The notes under the pieces are model-generated. The model did not search any database. It saw only the letters and a list, made by a program, of their open reading frames with translations, and was not told where the DNA came from. DNA of 64,000 bases, from contig NZ_CP068393.1 of NCBI RefSeq assembly GCF_018128945.1, positions 620,001 to 684,000 of the forward strand. Direction: 5' to 3'. Positions within the stretch are counted from its first letter, which is position 1, and every line of letters begins with the position of its first letter. This DNA comes from Aristaeella hokkaidonensis (GTDB lineage Bacteria; Bacillota; Clostridia; Christensenellales; Aristaeellaceae). This document shows, in pieces, positions 34,603 through 44,067 of this stretch. A program made the position numbers and the translations under genes.

Positions 34603-35487
34603 ATGGGGGATAAGACAAACGATCGCAGATCGGTCATCATGATCGTTGCGTCCATGCTCATTTTCGGGACAATCGGCCTTTTCAGGCGGTATATTCCGTG
34701 CTCTTCAGCATTCCTGGCTTTTGTGCGGGGAATTCTCGGCGGACTGCTCCTGCTGGCTTTTACGCGGATAAATAAAATGAGCACCGGAGAGAAACTACCG
34801 CGGCAGACGGTGACCTGGCTGGCAGTTTCCGGGGCTGTGATCGGTATCAACTGGATGCTGTTGTTTGAGGCATACAATCATACGACTGTCGCAGTGGCGA
34901 CCCTGTGCTACTATATGCAGCCCACGATTGTGATGCTTGTTTCGCCGCTGCTGTTCCGGGAAAAACTGACCAAAAGAAAAGCGATCTGCGCTGTAATAGC
35001 TGTGATCGGTATGGTGCTTGTATCAGGAGTGACAGAGGGCGGCGGAAACGGAGCCGGGAACCTGAAAGGTGTGCTGCTGGGCCTTGGCGCAGCGGTATGC
35101 TATGCTTCCGTGATTATCATGAACAAGAAAATCACCGGCGTGGACGCGTACCGGAAGACCACGATTCAGCTGCTGTGCGCCGGACTGGTAATGGTTCCGT
35201 ATATGCTGCTGACAGGCGGAATTGACGGGGCAGGATTCAACACCACCGCTGTTATACTGTTGCTTGTGGTGGGGGTTATACACACAGGATTTGCCTATGT
35301 ACTATATTTCGGCAGCATGGACGGACTGAAAGCGCAGTCCATTGCCATGCTCAGCTATATTGATCCCGTGACAGCACTGCTGCTGTCTGCGCTGGTGCTC
35401 AGGGAACCGCTGAGCGCGGCGGGAGTAGTGGGGGCAATTATGATTCTTTTCTCTGCAATACTTGCAGAAAAAAGAATCAATGAATAA
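34603..35487 (+). CDS. EamA/DMT family transporter
   Basis: 294 residues, ten membrane helices in two EamA halves (about 10-140 and 155-290). ATG 34603 has GGGGTGAT upstream; the ATG at 34585 has none. The second half carries the usual VIHTGFAYVLYFGSMDGLKAQSIAMLSYIDPV-type helix turn, seen here as GFAYVLYFG and SYIDPVTALL. Substrate unknown; amino acids, sugars or metabolites are typical exports. Probably follows the hydrolase in one transcript (36-bp gap). Confidence 0.88.
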   Translation: MGDKTNDRRSVIMIVASMLIFGTIGLFRRYIPCSSAFLAFVRGILGGLLLLAFTRINKMSTGEKLPRQTVTWLAVSGAVIGINWMLLFEAYNHTTVAVATLCYYMQPTIVMLVSPLLFREKLTKRKAICAVIAVIGMVLVSGVTEGGGNGAGNLKGVLLGLGAAVCYASVIIMNKKITGVDAYRKTTIQLLCAGLVMVPYMLLTGGIDGAGFNTTAVILLLVVGVIHTGFAYVLYFGSMDGLKAQSIAMLSYIDPVTALLLSALVLREPLSAAGVVGAIMILFSAILAEKRINE

Positions 35488-35504
35488 TTAATACTTTGCG
35501 ATCG

Positions 35505-35665
35505 CCGTATTCCATTTCTGCATCGTCATAGACTCGCAGAAATGGACGGCTGTAGCATGGCAGTCGTATTCCGCAATCTCAATGGTCGCAACTCCACACA
35601 GTGGAGATCGCTCCCTTTCGATTGACCTCAGGCCCGATGAGATTTCCGCCACTGGCGGTCATCGG
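35505..35665 (+). repeat. Cluster of unrelated hairpins in a gene-free stretch
   Basis: Palindromes GCCGTattCCATTTCTGC / GCAGAAATGGACGGC (35505-35550), TCCAC/GTGGA (about 35593) and CCGATGA / TCATCGG with inner CCGCC/GGCGG (35634-35665). No open frame with protein character and no tRNA or known RNA recognised. Confidence 0.6.
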
Positions 35666-35698
35666 CTCTTCGCCCAAATCAAAGATTTGGACAACTGC

Positions 35699-35721
35699 TC
35701 AATAACTTAAAACTTAATAAT
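35699..35721 (+). repeat. Short heptad repeat, TAAAACT type
   Basis: ATAACTT, AAAACTT, AATAATG just before the kinase-like gene. Confidence 0.55.
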
Positions 35722-35774
35722 GAGAGTGTGTTACAAAACTGGTTGAGAAAAAAACGGTTATGGGGATTTGATAT

Positions 35775-36671
35775 ATGAGTATTTTTCTTGAGAAAACGGA
35801 AGATGTGGGAGCACTGAAGCCGGTGCTGGAGAAGTTGGCGGGGAACAGCGAGTTTGAGGCATACCGTTTCTGCGATGATTTTGCGGATATCCATAAGCGG
35901 TATGACGTCTTTAAGATTGTGTATTCCGGCGGGGCAGCCATCCTGAAGCTGTATGATGAAGCCCCGGAAGCTTATGAATGTGAGAAAAAGACATATCAGT
36001 CATTTCCGGCGGGGGCGCCGGTTCCGCAGGTGTTGGGATTTGCTGACGGATTCATGCTGTCAGAGTTTATCCCCGGCGATGACCTGAAGGAAGTTACGGA
36101 TGAAACGGCTGCAGCCGCGGGAAGGTCCGTTGCGGAGATTATGAACGCATTCCCGATGGACAGGGAGTATGACAGGACAGAAGCGGATAAACTGATTGCC
36201 CGCCGGAAAGAACGGGCGGAGTTCCTGCAGAATGAACCGCTGCTCCGGGAAGCATATGCAGCATACCTGGACAGACTGAAGGATATGCCGCTGACCATGG
36301 AGAACGGTGATTTCCTGCCAATCAACTGCATATACAACGGAGAACGGGTTTATATCATTGACTGGGAGTTTGGCGGCTTTCTGCCCTATGCCCTGGATAT
36401 TGCCCGGTTTATGGCCCATTCCGGAGAAGGTAAAGAATATACTTACCGCATGACAGACAAACAAAAGCAGATTTTCATGGATACAATCTATGAAAACCTG
36501 CTTGTGAAACCGGACAGGAGTACCTTTGGCCGGGATATTCAGATGGCGCTAATGGACGAAATGGTTATTATCCTGAAAAGGTATTTAACTGATCCGACTG
36601 TGCCGCGTGAGGCAGAATTTAACCTGTATTACAGCCGGGCTTGCGATATCGCTAAGAAACTGCTCAGCTGA
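35775..36671 (+). CDS. Aminoglycoside-phosphotransferase-like small-molecule kinase
   Basis: 298 residues. APH/choline-kinase fold: catalytic loop NGDFLPIN (Asp179, Asn184) and metal-binding Asp196 in IIDWEFGG. The glycine-rich start (VYSGGAAILKLY) binds ATP. It may phosphorylate a sugar, choline, thiamine or antibiotic; context does not tell. Its 3' end overlaps the convergent 5'-nucleotidase gene by 8 bp, so the two cannot be fully transcribed at once without interference. Confidence 0.83.
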   Translation: MSIFLEKTEDVGALKPVLEKLAGNSEFEAYRFCDDFADIHKRYDVFKIVYSGGAAILKLYDEAPEAYECEKKTYQSFPAGAPVPQVLGFADGFMLSEFIPGDDLKEVTDETAAAAGRSVAEIMNAFPMDREYDRTEADKLIARRKERAEFLQNEPLLREAYAAYLDRLKDMPLTMENGDFLPINCIYNGERVYIIDWEFGGFLPYALDIARFMAHSGEGKEYTYRMTDKQKQIFMDTIYENLLVKPDRSTFGRDIQMALMDEMVIILKRYLTDPTVPREAEFNLYYSRACDIAKKLLS

Positions 36672-38988
36672 GGGGCTCATAGAAATTGAAGATATACTGC
36701 CCGGAGGTGCCCTGAACGTAGGTGGTGAAGCGGTCGGAGTAGAATTCAAGTGCCTGCTTGTCCCGGGCACCGACATTCACGATGATCCAGCCGCCATAGG
36801 CTTCTTCCAGCTGCCAGAGGCTCAGGTCATCTTCGGACGGGCCTTCGGTCAGCTTCAGTCCGCCGCCGGAGACGCAGGAAAGATACCGGCCTTCCGGATC
36901 GGAGAATGAGAAGCGGCCTTCCGTGTCCACATGGGCTGTGAGCAGCAGCGCGTTTTCCGGCAGGGTATCCACGAGGAACTCCCCATAGGCATTGATCTTT
37001 GTATCATCCAGGCCGCCGTTGGATTCACGGGCAGTGAGCGCACAGCCCTGGGATTCGTTATACAGGACATAAGTATAGCCGTCCTTTGGCTTCTGCGCCA
37101 GGGAAGCAACCTTTGTTCCTTCGTAAGCGGGGAGCGCGGCGGGATCCGCAGAATAGACAATCTTCCAGTACCAGGTAAAGGCGTCCGGCGTCAGGGCGCC
37201 TTTTTCTTCTGTTTCCTTGCGGATGTAGGCCGCAATGGAGTCCTGGATCGTCATGCTGCCGCCATCCTCCAGCTGGGACCAGAGAGCATCATCCGCACTG
37301 AAAGCGCGAAGGCCGCAGCGCTCGTTGCCCAGGAGATAGTTATTCACGGCAACCAGGTAAAGAGCATCCCGGTCAAAGGCCCGGCCATTGGCAAAATCCT
37401 TTATGCCGATGCGGTGTTCCTCCGACCTGGACATATCGATCACAAAGTTCAGACCGCCGAAAAGGATATTGGTAAACTGATCTCCCATGGTATGGAAATA
37501 CGCGTTTCCGTTCATGACCCGTACTGTCAGGCGGTTCTTTGCGTTTTCTTCCATGATGGATAGGATATCCCGGCCGTACATGGGCAGAACCAGCAGGTTG
37601 TTGGCATAGCGGTACAGGCGGTAGATATCCTTCATGCTGATGTTTCCGGGCCAGATGGTGAAGCCGGTGCTGCTGACGGAGGTTATGGCCATATCCACGT
37701 CCAGGTGGTCCAGACCGGTAGCTGCTTTCAGGGATACCAGGCCGGATTCGCCGTATTTCAGCCGCATGGCTTCGGTACCGCCGTCCATCATGGCAGCGCT
37801 GACCAGATCCATGGAATCCGTCTGCTTTGTATAGAATTCGCTGCTCTTGTCCCAGTAGCCGCCTGCGACACCGACGGGCGCTTCCACATCGGCTTCGGCA
37901 ATAGCAGCGTAGGGACGGATTTTTTCTTCCAGGGCAGAATCTGTATCAAAGGCACGGAGCTGCAGGTTTTCGGAAGAGAGCATCTGCCACTGCAGGGCGC
38001 CGTTTTCATCCTCGGAAAAGCGGAAAACGGTCTTTGTCAGATCCTGGCCGCCGCCGTTGACTACAGGAATTTCTTTCCCGGCGGCATTGGGGATGAAGGT
38101 GTTGGAATAACCGGTGGAGTGGTCATGACCGGCAATCAGGAAATCAATGCCTTCTGTTTCCCCAATCATCCGCATTCCCTGACTTTCAGTATTGGCACCG
38201 AAGAAAAGGCTGATATCCGTATCCCCGATACCGCCGTGATAGGAGACGATGATGAACTCACAGCCTTCTTCCTTCATGCGGGGAAGGTAAAGCTCCGCTT
38301 CCCGGGCGTTGGAGAATTCATCATTTCCTGGATGGACAAAACGAATGCCGGGATAGTTGACGGGCAGATCCCAGCGGGTGATATCCACGTTTTCAAAGCC
38401 CAGGATGCCGATCTTGTGCTCATGTCCATTGACTGTGACGGTTTTGATGACATAGGGCGTAAAGACGTTTTCTCCGGCTTCATGGGCCGGGTCACTTCCG
38501 TCATAACAGGCATTCGCTGCCAGGACGGGAACCCCGTTTTCCTCCAGCCAATAATAGGTATCGCTCATGATATCCCAGGCATAGTTGAATTCATGGTTGC
38601 CCAGGACGAAAGCGTCATAGCCGATCTCCTTCAGGCATACGGCCATGGCAGGCTGGTCTGTGGATTCTCCGGAGGCGCGCATGAGCAGCTGAACCTGGGA
38701 GACAGGAGTACCCTGGAAAAGGTCGCCGTTGTCGATCAGCAGGACGTTTTCGGGATCGTACTCCTGACGGATCTGCTTTACGGCAGTGGAAACCCGGAGC
38801 ATATTGTTGTTTTCGGCAGCTCCGGTGAGGATATTGGTATTCCAGCACTTGCCGTGCATATCTGTTGTGGAGAGAATTGTGAAATCGGTGAAGGAGCCGG
38901 GGGCAGGTATGGCAGACGGCTCCTCAGCAAAGGCAATGCTGAAGAGGAATATAACGCAGAGAAGAAGAGAAAACAGCTTGCGTGGCAA
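36664..38988 (-). CDS. Secreted 5'-nucleotidase / 2',3'-cyclic nucleotide phosphodiesterase
   Basis: 774 residues from TTG 38988 (AAAGGGGG 8 nt upstream; another TTG six bases earlier is too close). Signal peptide, then a calcineurin-like phosphatase domain with metal ligands in TDMHG, NGDLFQG, GNHEFN, SYHGG and GHDHS. A 5'-nucleotidase C-terminal domain with the substrate pocket follows (GFTIWPGNISMKDIYRLYRYAN, then FNDN-like region replaced by SVSSTG). The last about 130 residues form a beta-rich extra domain (GRFSFSDPEGRYLSC). Releases phosphate from extracellular nucleotides. Convergent overlap of 8 bp with the kinase-like gene. Confidence 0.86.
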   Translation of the reverse strand: MPRKLFSLLLCVIFLFSIAFAEEPSAIPAPGSFTDFTILSTTDMHGKCWNTNILTGAAENNNMLRVSTAVKQIRQEYDPENVLLIDNGDLFQGTPVSQVQLLMRASGESTDQPAMAVCLKEIGYDAFVLGNHEFNYAWDIMSDTYYWLEENGVPVLAANACYDGSDPAHEAGENVFTPYVIKTVTVNGHEHKIGILGFENVDITRWDLPVNYPGIRFVHPGNDEFSNAREAELYLPRMKEEGCEFIIVSYHGGIGDTDISLFFGANTESQGMRMIGETEGIDFLIAGHDHSTGYSNTFIPNAAGKEIPVVNGGGQDLTKTVFRFSEDENGALQWQMLSSENLQLRAFDTDSALEEKIRPYAAIAEADVEAPVGVAGGYWDKSSEFYTKQTDSMDLVSAAMMDGGTEAMRLKYGESGLVSLKAATGLDHLDVDMAITSVSSTGFTIWPGNISMKDIYRLYRYANNLLVLPMYGRDILSIMEENAKNRLTVRVMNGNAYFHTMGDQFTNILFGGLNFVIDMSRSEEHRIGIKDFANGRAFDRDALYLVAVNNYLLGNERCGLRAFSADDALWSQLEDGGSMTIQDSIAAYIRKETEEKGALTPDAFTWYWKIVYSADPAALPAYEGTKVASLAQKPKDGYTYVLYNESQGCALTARESNGGLDDTKINAYGEFLVDTLPENALLLTAHVDTEGRFSFSDPEGRYLSCVSGGGLKLTEGPSEDDLSLWQLEEAYGGWIIVNVGARDKQALEFYSDRFTTYVQGTSGQYIFNFYEPLS

Positions 38989-39069
38989 AAGCAAAACCCC
39001 CTTTATAAGCAGGCAATGGTAAGCGATGTGTATGGGAATATTATAGCACAGGGGAGAAATGGATCAAAA

Positions 39070-39107
39070 ATGAATACTTAAAACTTAAGACTGAAAACTT
39101 AAAAATG
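39070..39107 (+). repeat. Heptad repeat, TAAAACT type
   Basis: Units GAATACT, TAAAACT, TAAGACT, GAAAACT, TAAAAAT, upstream of the minus-strand nucleotidase gene but still in the plus orientation. Confidence 0.8.
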
Positions 39108-39320
39108 AGCGTCCTTCGGACGTAGTAAGGGATTCCTCGATGCGTCCTTCGGACTTGCTCGGAATGACACTCTAGCGCCCTGACGTATGGCTGTTCCAAT
39201 TGAGTTCCCGAATGTGAATGGGCGGGGAGATCTTTCGACGCGCTCATTTCATTCGCTTGCTCAAGATGACAAGTTTAGGGGCATTGTGTTCCGATTGAGT
39301 TTCCGAATTTTGATGGGCAA
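39108..39320 (+). repeat. Gene-free stretch with scattered inverted-repeat remnants
   Basis: GCGTCCTTCGGAC occurs twice (near 39109 and 39141). GGATTCCTCG ... CGGAATGACA and TCTTTCGACGCG ... AAGATGACAAG resemble the widespread TTCGCTCAGGATGAC-type intergenic repeat. No credible coding frame. Confidence 0.55.
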
Positions 39321-39348
39321 TAAAAGAGCCTGCCGGGATGGCAGGCTC
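39318..39348 (-). terminator. Terminator of the BceAB-like operon
   Basis: On the minus strand, GAGCCTGCC / GGCAGGCTC followed by TTTTATT, just past the permease stop. Confidence 0.85.
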
Positions 39349-39375
39349 GAGAGAAGAGAGTGTGTTGTCAGGGGA

Positions 39376-41433
39376 TTAGTCGTTCTGACTGAGTCCGCTG
39401 ACAATGCGATAGTAGACTCGTGAAGTCAGGCGGTAGACGATCGCATAGAAGATGCCGAATACCACGAAGCTAATGAGCGTTGTGCGCATGAAGAGCGCGA
39501 CGTCTGTCAGGCTGAGGATAGCAAGCATTTTCCGGATCATCGGGAAAGCAAAGATCAGGTGCAGACCGGCGAAAGCCAGCGGAAGGGCGAAGACCGTCAG
39601 CAACTGAGAGCTGATGCTGGAACGGATTTCCTTCTTCGTCATACCAACTTTCTGCATGATATCGAAGCGCTTGGCATCCTCGTATCCTTCAGAGATCTGC
39701 TTATAGTAGATAATCAGCACAGCAGCGCAGACGAAGACGATGCTCAGCAGGATGCCGATGAAGAAGAGACTGCCATACGTGCCGTAGAAATCTGCGGAAC
39801 CTTCAGCACGGGAATCTATGGAGATCCATTTGGTGGAATCATCCGTGAAGATATCACGGAGTTTTTGCCTGACGTCATAATGCAGGGTCATTTTCAGGTC
39901 GGTGTTCTCCTCGTCGGACAGACCAGTGTCAAAGTTGTATTTCCACATGGACTGAATTTGCCGGCCGGACGCATCCTTTTCTTTTTCCAGACCTTCGATG
40001 GCAGTGGTCAGGTCAGCAACGGCGACGGTCATGGTCGGGAAACCCATACCGGAAGTGGTGCCGCCGGTATCTTTCCGTTCATAGTGCCGGATTTTCCAGC
40101 TGCGTGTCTTATTGCCCATGGCCAGGGTCAGGGTATCATCGGTATAATCCATGCCGTCGGTAATCAGCACGATCTCATCAGCGGCGAGATCCAGAGGCTT
40201 ATTATCCGAAGTTTCAATGGAATCGGGAGAAACCAGGTAGATTTCCCGCAGGCTGTTGAAATCTGCTCCCAGGCTGGCTGTTTCATAATCACACTGGATG
40301 AAACCGTCGGCCTGGACACCGCTAAGGCTGATGAACCGCTCTTCCTGGATATTCTTCGGGGTAATGCCGTTTTTCTGCAGGACGTCCAGGATCGCAGAAG
40401 CGGCCTGGTCCGGAGTGCCGTCCATCAGCTTTTCGGGATCGTTCAGGTTAACGGAGAAGTTAATCTCACGGGGATAGTTTTTTTTCAGGGAATCCTCTGC
40501 ACCGAACCACATACAGGTGGTGGTGGAAAGCATGACCAGAATCATCGTGGCGATGATGCAGATGGAAGCCAGACCGGCACCGTTCCGTTTCATACGGAAG
40601 GCCATGGAGGAAACGGAAACGAAGTGCTTTGCTTTGTAATAGTAGCCTTTGTTTGACTGCAGGATACGGCACATCTTTACACTGCCGGTGACCATGAGCA
40701 GATAGGTTGCCACGATAACCATTACTACAGCAATGAAGAACAACAGGATAGCTGTGACCGGGTTGCTGACGGAAATGGCGATATAGTAGGCACCGCCAAG
40801 AATGAGCACACCCAGGATGGCGAACAGCCAGTTGCCCTTCGGGGGCTTTTCACCGGCATTCTCAGACTTCATCAGGGAAACAGCATTGGCACGGGCGGTG
40901 CGGATGACCGCGGAGAACATGAGCAAGCCAAAGATGAGGGCATAGAACAGGAGGGTCTGCCAGATGGAGGCGGCATGGACACGGAAAACAAAGTCGATTG
41001 TACCGCCCAGCAGGTTGACCAGTCCCAGCTCTGCCAGCTTGGAAAGGAGAATGCCCAGGAACAGGCCGCAGGTTATCGCGATAGCAAAGGTGATGACATT
41101 TTCCCAGGCGATGATACGGACCAGATTCCGTTTACCCATACCCAGCACGTTGTAAAGACCAAATTCATGGGAACGGCGGCGAAGCAGGAATGAGTAGGTG
41201 TAGTACAGGAAAATCAGGGAAAAGACCAGGATGACATACCGGCCAAGGTTCATGATATCGTGTACGAGGGAACCACCTCTTACAATAAGTGCAAGCGCCA
41301 TGGGGGAAGTCAGGTAGCTGAGAATATAGAATACAGCCACCATGCAGATGCAGGTCAGCAGGTAAGGTCGTGAAAGCTGACGGTTTTTACGCAGACCATC
41401 CCATGCCAGGCGAGGATAGAAGAAGGTCTTCAC
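39376..41433 (-). CDS. BceB-type ABC transporter permease (FtsX family)
   Basis: 685 residues. Ten membrane helices with the large extracellular domain of about 200 residues between helices 7 and 8 (about 320-560), the mark of BceB permeases that sense and remove bacitracin-like peptides. Helix patterns include YTYSFLLRRRSHEFGLYNVLGMGKRN and a C-terminal FtsX segment. Its start overlaps the ATPase stop by 4 bp. Acts with 41430 in moving or freeing peptide-bound cell-wall intermediates, and probably controls the kinase at 42307. Confidence 0.88.
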   Translation of the reverse strand: MKTFFYPRLAWDGLRKNRQLSRPYLLTCICMVAVFYILSYLTSPMALALIVRGGSLVHDIMNLGRYVILVFSLIFLYYTYSFLLRRRSHEFGLYNVLGMGKRNLVRIIAWENVITFAIAITCGLFLGILLSKLAELGLVNLLGGTIDFVFRVHAASIWQTLLFYALIFGLLMFSAVIRTARANAVSLMKSENAGEKPPKGNWLFAILGVLILGGAYYIAISVSNPVTAILLFFIAVVMVIVATYLLMVTGSVKMCRILQSNKGYYYKAKHFVSVSSMAFRMKRNGAGLASICIIATMILVMLSTTTCMWFGAEDSLKKNYPREINFSVNLNDPEKLMDGTPDQAASAILDVLQKNGITPKNIQEERFISLSGVQADGFIQCDYETASLGADFNSLREIYLVSPDSIETSDNKPLDLAADEIVLITDGMDYTDDTLTLAMGNKTRSWKIRHYERKDTGGTTSGMGFPTMTVAVADLTTAIEGLEKEKDASGRQIQSMWKYNFDTGLSDEENTDLKMTLHYDVRQKLRDIFTDDSTKWISIDSRAEGSADFYGTYGSLFFIGILLSIVFVCAAVLIIYYKQISEGYEDAKRFDIMQKVGMTKKEIRSSISSQLLTVFALPLAFAGLHLIFAFPMIRKMLAILSLTDVALFMRTTLISFVVFGIFYAIVYRLTSRVYYRIVSGLSQND

Positions 41434-42194
41434 GCCCGCTCACCTCCCTGGGCCAGCAGGGTCAGCGTGTCAACAATCTTCTGATAGAACATATCATCGG
41501 ATTCCTCACCGCGGTACAGCTGATGGAACACTTCACCGTCACGGATGAAGAGCACACGGCCGGCACGGCTGGCGGCACGGGCAGAGTGAGTAACCATGAG
41601 GATGGTCTGGCCCATACGGTTGACATCCGCGAAAAGGCGGAGCAGTTCGTCAGAGGATTTGGAATCCAGGGCGCCGGTGGGCTCATCGGCGAGGATCATT
41701 TTAGGCTGTGTGATCAGGGCGCGGGCAACGGCCGCACGCTGTTTCTGACCGCCGGAGACTTCATAGGGATACTTTTTCAGCAGGTCTTCAATCCCCAGGG
41801 AAACCGCAATGGGCATAAGGGTAGCCCTCATTTCCTGATAGTCTTTACCGGCCAGCACCAGGGGCAGGTAGATATTATCTTCCAGGGTGAAGGTGTCCAG
41901 CAGGTTGAATTCCTGAAATACAAAGCCCAGGTTGTCACGGCGGAAGGAAGCCACTTCATTCTCCTTAATCCTGGAGAAATCCTTGCCCTCCAGCAGGACG
42001 GTGCCGGCAGTGGCCTGGTCCAGCGCGGCCAGGATGTTCAGCAGGGTGGTTTTACCGGATCCGCTTTCACCCATGATGGCAACGTATTCGCCTTCCTCTA
42101 CGGAAAAATTAACATTCTTCAGCGCTTCGACGGACTGACCGCCGAACCGTGTTTTATAAACTTTCTTCAGTCCTTTGACTTCGAGCAGACTCAT
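41430..42194 (-). CDS. BceA-type ABC transporter ATP-binding protein
   Basis: 254 residues. Walker [11 protein letters not shown]-loop FQEFNLLD, signature [14 protein letters not shown], Walker [13 protein letters not shown], and switch His in VTHSARAA. Strong AAGGAGG ribosome binding site. It forms the ATPase of a Bce-type detoxification pump with the following permease, to which it is translationally coupled. Confidence 0.92.
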   Translation of the reverse strand: MSLLEVKGLKKVYKTRFGGQSVEALKNVNFSVEEGEYVAIMGESGSGKTTLLNILAALDQATAGTVLLEGKDFSRIKENEVASFRRDNLGFVFQEFNLLDTFTLEDNIYLPLVLAGKDYQEMRATLMPIAVSLGIEDLLKKYPYEVSGGQKQRAAVARALITQPKMILADEPTGALDSKSSDELLRLFADVNRMGQTILMVTHSARAASRAGRVLFIRDGEVFHQLYRGEESDDMFYQKIVDTLTLLAQGGERA

Positions 42195-42226
42195 TTGCGA
42201 GTTCCTCCTTACATTTCGTTTACGCC

Positions 42227-42303
42227 CTTATTGTAAAGGCGAAAGCCGATCCATTCCATCGAATCGGCTTACAATAAGAGAGGCAAAACGAACAAAACTG
42301 TCA
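42227..42303 (-). promoter_or_regulatory. Candidate promoter/operator region before the BceAB-like genes
   Basis: Long inverted repeat: CTTATTGTAA (42227-42236) with TTACAATAAG (42269-42278), inner AGCCGAT/ATCGGCT. On the minus strand TGACA-GTTT-TGTTC (42290-42303) is close to the TnACA-N4-TGTAA pattern described for BceR. Confidence 0.45.
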
Positions 42304-42306
42304 CAT

Positions 42307-43284
42307 TTACTCAATATTCAGTTTCCGGGTGCCCAGATCCACCCGTACGGTTGTGCCCTGATCCGGTACAGATTCAATGGTTATACCATGCCCCAGGTTG
42401 TCGCAGACACGCTTGCAAAGGCTCAGTCCCAGGCCGCTGGCACGCTTATCTGCCCGGCCGGTGAGACCTGTATAGCTGCGCTCAAAAACGCGGGGCAGAT
42501 CTTCCGGGGCAATACCGATGCCGGTATCACGGATGCACAGAACGGCAGGATCCTCCAGATATACAGATACGGAGCCTTTCGGCGTGTATTTGAGGGCATT
42601 GGAAAGGAGCTGCTCCACCACAAAGGAGAGCCACTTTTCATCCGTAAGCACTTTAATGTTTATGGGGGTATAATCCAGCTTCAGCTTCCGGCTGATGAAT
42701 TCCCCGGCAAACTGCTTGAAGACCGGGCGCAGGATGCTGTCCAGATCCGTTTCACGGATTACGTAATCCGTACTGCTGCCTTCCAGCCGCAGATAGGTGA
42801 GCACCATGGAAACATATCGCTCAATACGGCCAAGATCGGCCAGCAGGACGCGGGCCTGGGCAGTATCCTCCTGCTGCAGGCGAAGGCGCATGGAAGCAAT
42901 AGGTGTCTTAATCTGATGTGCCCAGAGGGTGTAATAGTCCATCATGGCGTTCATATCCGTTGCGGCACGGGTATGGGCTTCCCGGTTGCGCTCCCGAAGG
43001 AGACGGACGATTTCGCGGTAGTCCGCGGCTTCCACATTCCGGACTTCCGGAAGGTCCGTATCCATCTCCCGGATGGCGGAGATCAGCTTATGCATGTGCA
43101 GGGTCCGGACATAATCAATGATCAGCGCAATCAGCCCCAGAACCGCACACAGCGCGGCAGGGTAGAGTACCGCCTCTGTCGGCAGGTGATAGAGGGTAAA
43201 AGAGAAAGCCATGATGCCTGCAAAGCAAGCGAACAGCAACAGGATGGTGGCTTTGCTCCTCAGATATTGTAAGAACAGTTTCAT
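42307..43284 (-). CDS. BceS-type intramembrane-sensing histidine kinase
   Basis: 325 residues from ATG 43284. Two close membrane helices (about 9-28 and 33-55) with almost no outside loop, typical of kinases that sense through a BceAB transporter. H-box LWAHQIKTPIASMR, N-box EQLLSNALKY, D/G boxes CIRDTGIGIAPED and SGLGLSLCKRV. It lies 4 bp from the response regulator stop. A longer in-frame start at 43335 overlaps the regulator and is not needed. Confidence 0.9.
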   Translation of the reverse strand: MKLFLQYLRSKATILLLFACFAGIMAFSFTLYHLPTEAVLYPAALCAVLGLIALIIDYVRTLHMHKLISAIREMDTDLPEVRNVEAADYREIVRLLRERNREAHTRAATDMNAMMDYYTLWAHQIKTPIASMRLRLQQEDTAQARVLLADLGRIERYVSMVLTYLRLEGSSTDYVIRETDLDSILRPVFKQFAGEFISRKLKLDYTPINIKVLTDEKWLSFVVEQLLSNALKYTPKGSVSVYLEDPAVLCIRDTGIGIAPEDLPRVFERSYTGLTGRADKRASGLGLSLCKRVCDNLGHGITIESVPDQGTTVRVDLGTRKLNIE

Positions 43285-43288
43285 CTTC

Positions 43289-43963
43289 TTACCCCACCAG
43301 ATAACCTTCACCGAATTTGGTAGTAATAAAATCACTCACGCCGGCGGCTTCCAGCTTTTTGCGCAGACGGCCTACATTGACCGTGAGGGTGTTTTCGTCC
43401 ACGAAGGAATCCGTTTGCCAGAGGGCCTCCATGAGCTTTTCACGGCTTACGATTTTTCCTTTGTTCTGCATGAGGGTGAGCAGGATCCGGTATTCGTTCC
43501 GGGACAGATCCAGCTTCTGCCCGTTGCAGGTAAGGCTGTTGTCCCCGGTGTTCAGGACGATGCCCTGGTGCTCCAGCACAGGAGCGGAACCGGCAAAGTC
43601 GTAGGACCGGCGGAGCAGGGCCTGTACCTTTGCCACAAGGACATCCGGATCGAAGGGTTTGGCAATGAAATCATCCGCGCCCATGTTCATGGCCATGATG
43701 ATGTTCATATTATCAGAAGCGGAGGAAACGAAGATCACAGGCACGGAAGAGGCTTTGCGGATTTCCGTGCACCAGTGGTAGCCGTTCATGAAGGGCAGGG
43801 AGATATCCAGCAGCACCAGGTGCGGCTTAACCCGGTCAAAGTCCTCCATGACACGGCGGAAGTCCGTGACTGCCTCGGCCTTAAGACCCCAGCGGGACAT
43901 GGCGGCGCAGACGGCGTCGGCAATGCCCTGCTCGTCCTCCACGATGAGAATACGATATTCCAT
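43289..43963 (-). CDS. BceR-type (OmpR family) response regulator
   Basis: 224 residues. Receiver: EDE acidic pocket, phospho-Asp in LVLLDISLPFMNG, Lys in IAKPFDPD. C-terminal winged helix with NEYRILLTLMQNKGKIVSRE and TVNVGRLRKKLE. AAGGAG before the ATG. Four-gene order regulator, kinase, ATPase, permease is the standard Bce arrangement. Confidence 0.92.
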   Translation of the reverse strand: MEYRILIVEDEQGIADAVCAAMSRWGLKAEAVTDFRRVMEDFDRVKPHLVLLDISLPFMNGYHWCTEIRKASSVPVIFVSSASDNMNIIMAMNMGADDFIAKPFDPDVLVAKVQALLRRSYDFAGSAPVLEHQGIVLNTGDNSLTCNGQKLDLSRNEYRILLTLMQNKGKIVSREKLMEALWQTDSFVDENTLTVNVGRLRKKLEAAGVSDFITTKFGEGYLVG

Positions 43964-44024
43964 AGGAACTCCTTTGAATACAGGCGGTAATAGCGGCTTC
44001 AGGGAAGCGGCAGCCTGTATCTGG

Positions 44025-44033
44025 ATTTTACCA
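44025..44033 (-). promoter_or_regulatory. Possible extended -10 promoter of the Bce-like operon
   Basis: Minus strand TGGTAAAAT, about 60 bp upstream of the response regulator; the -35 box is weak. Confidence 0.4.
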
Positions 44034-44067
44034 TATTATTGGAAGAATGGACAGAAGGAGACCGGCG

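Noticed and set aside
35505..35665. tRNA gene in the hairpin cluster
   Set aside because: No T-loop (GGTTCRANNCC) or acceptor pairing could be found.
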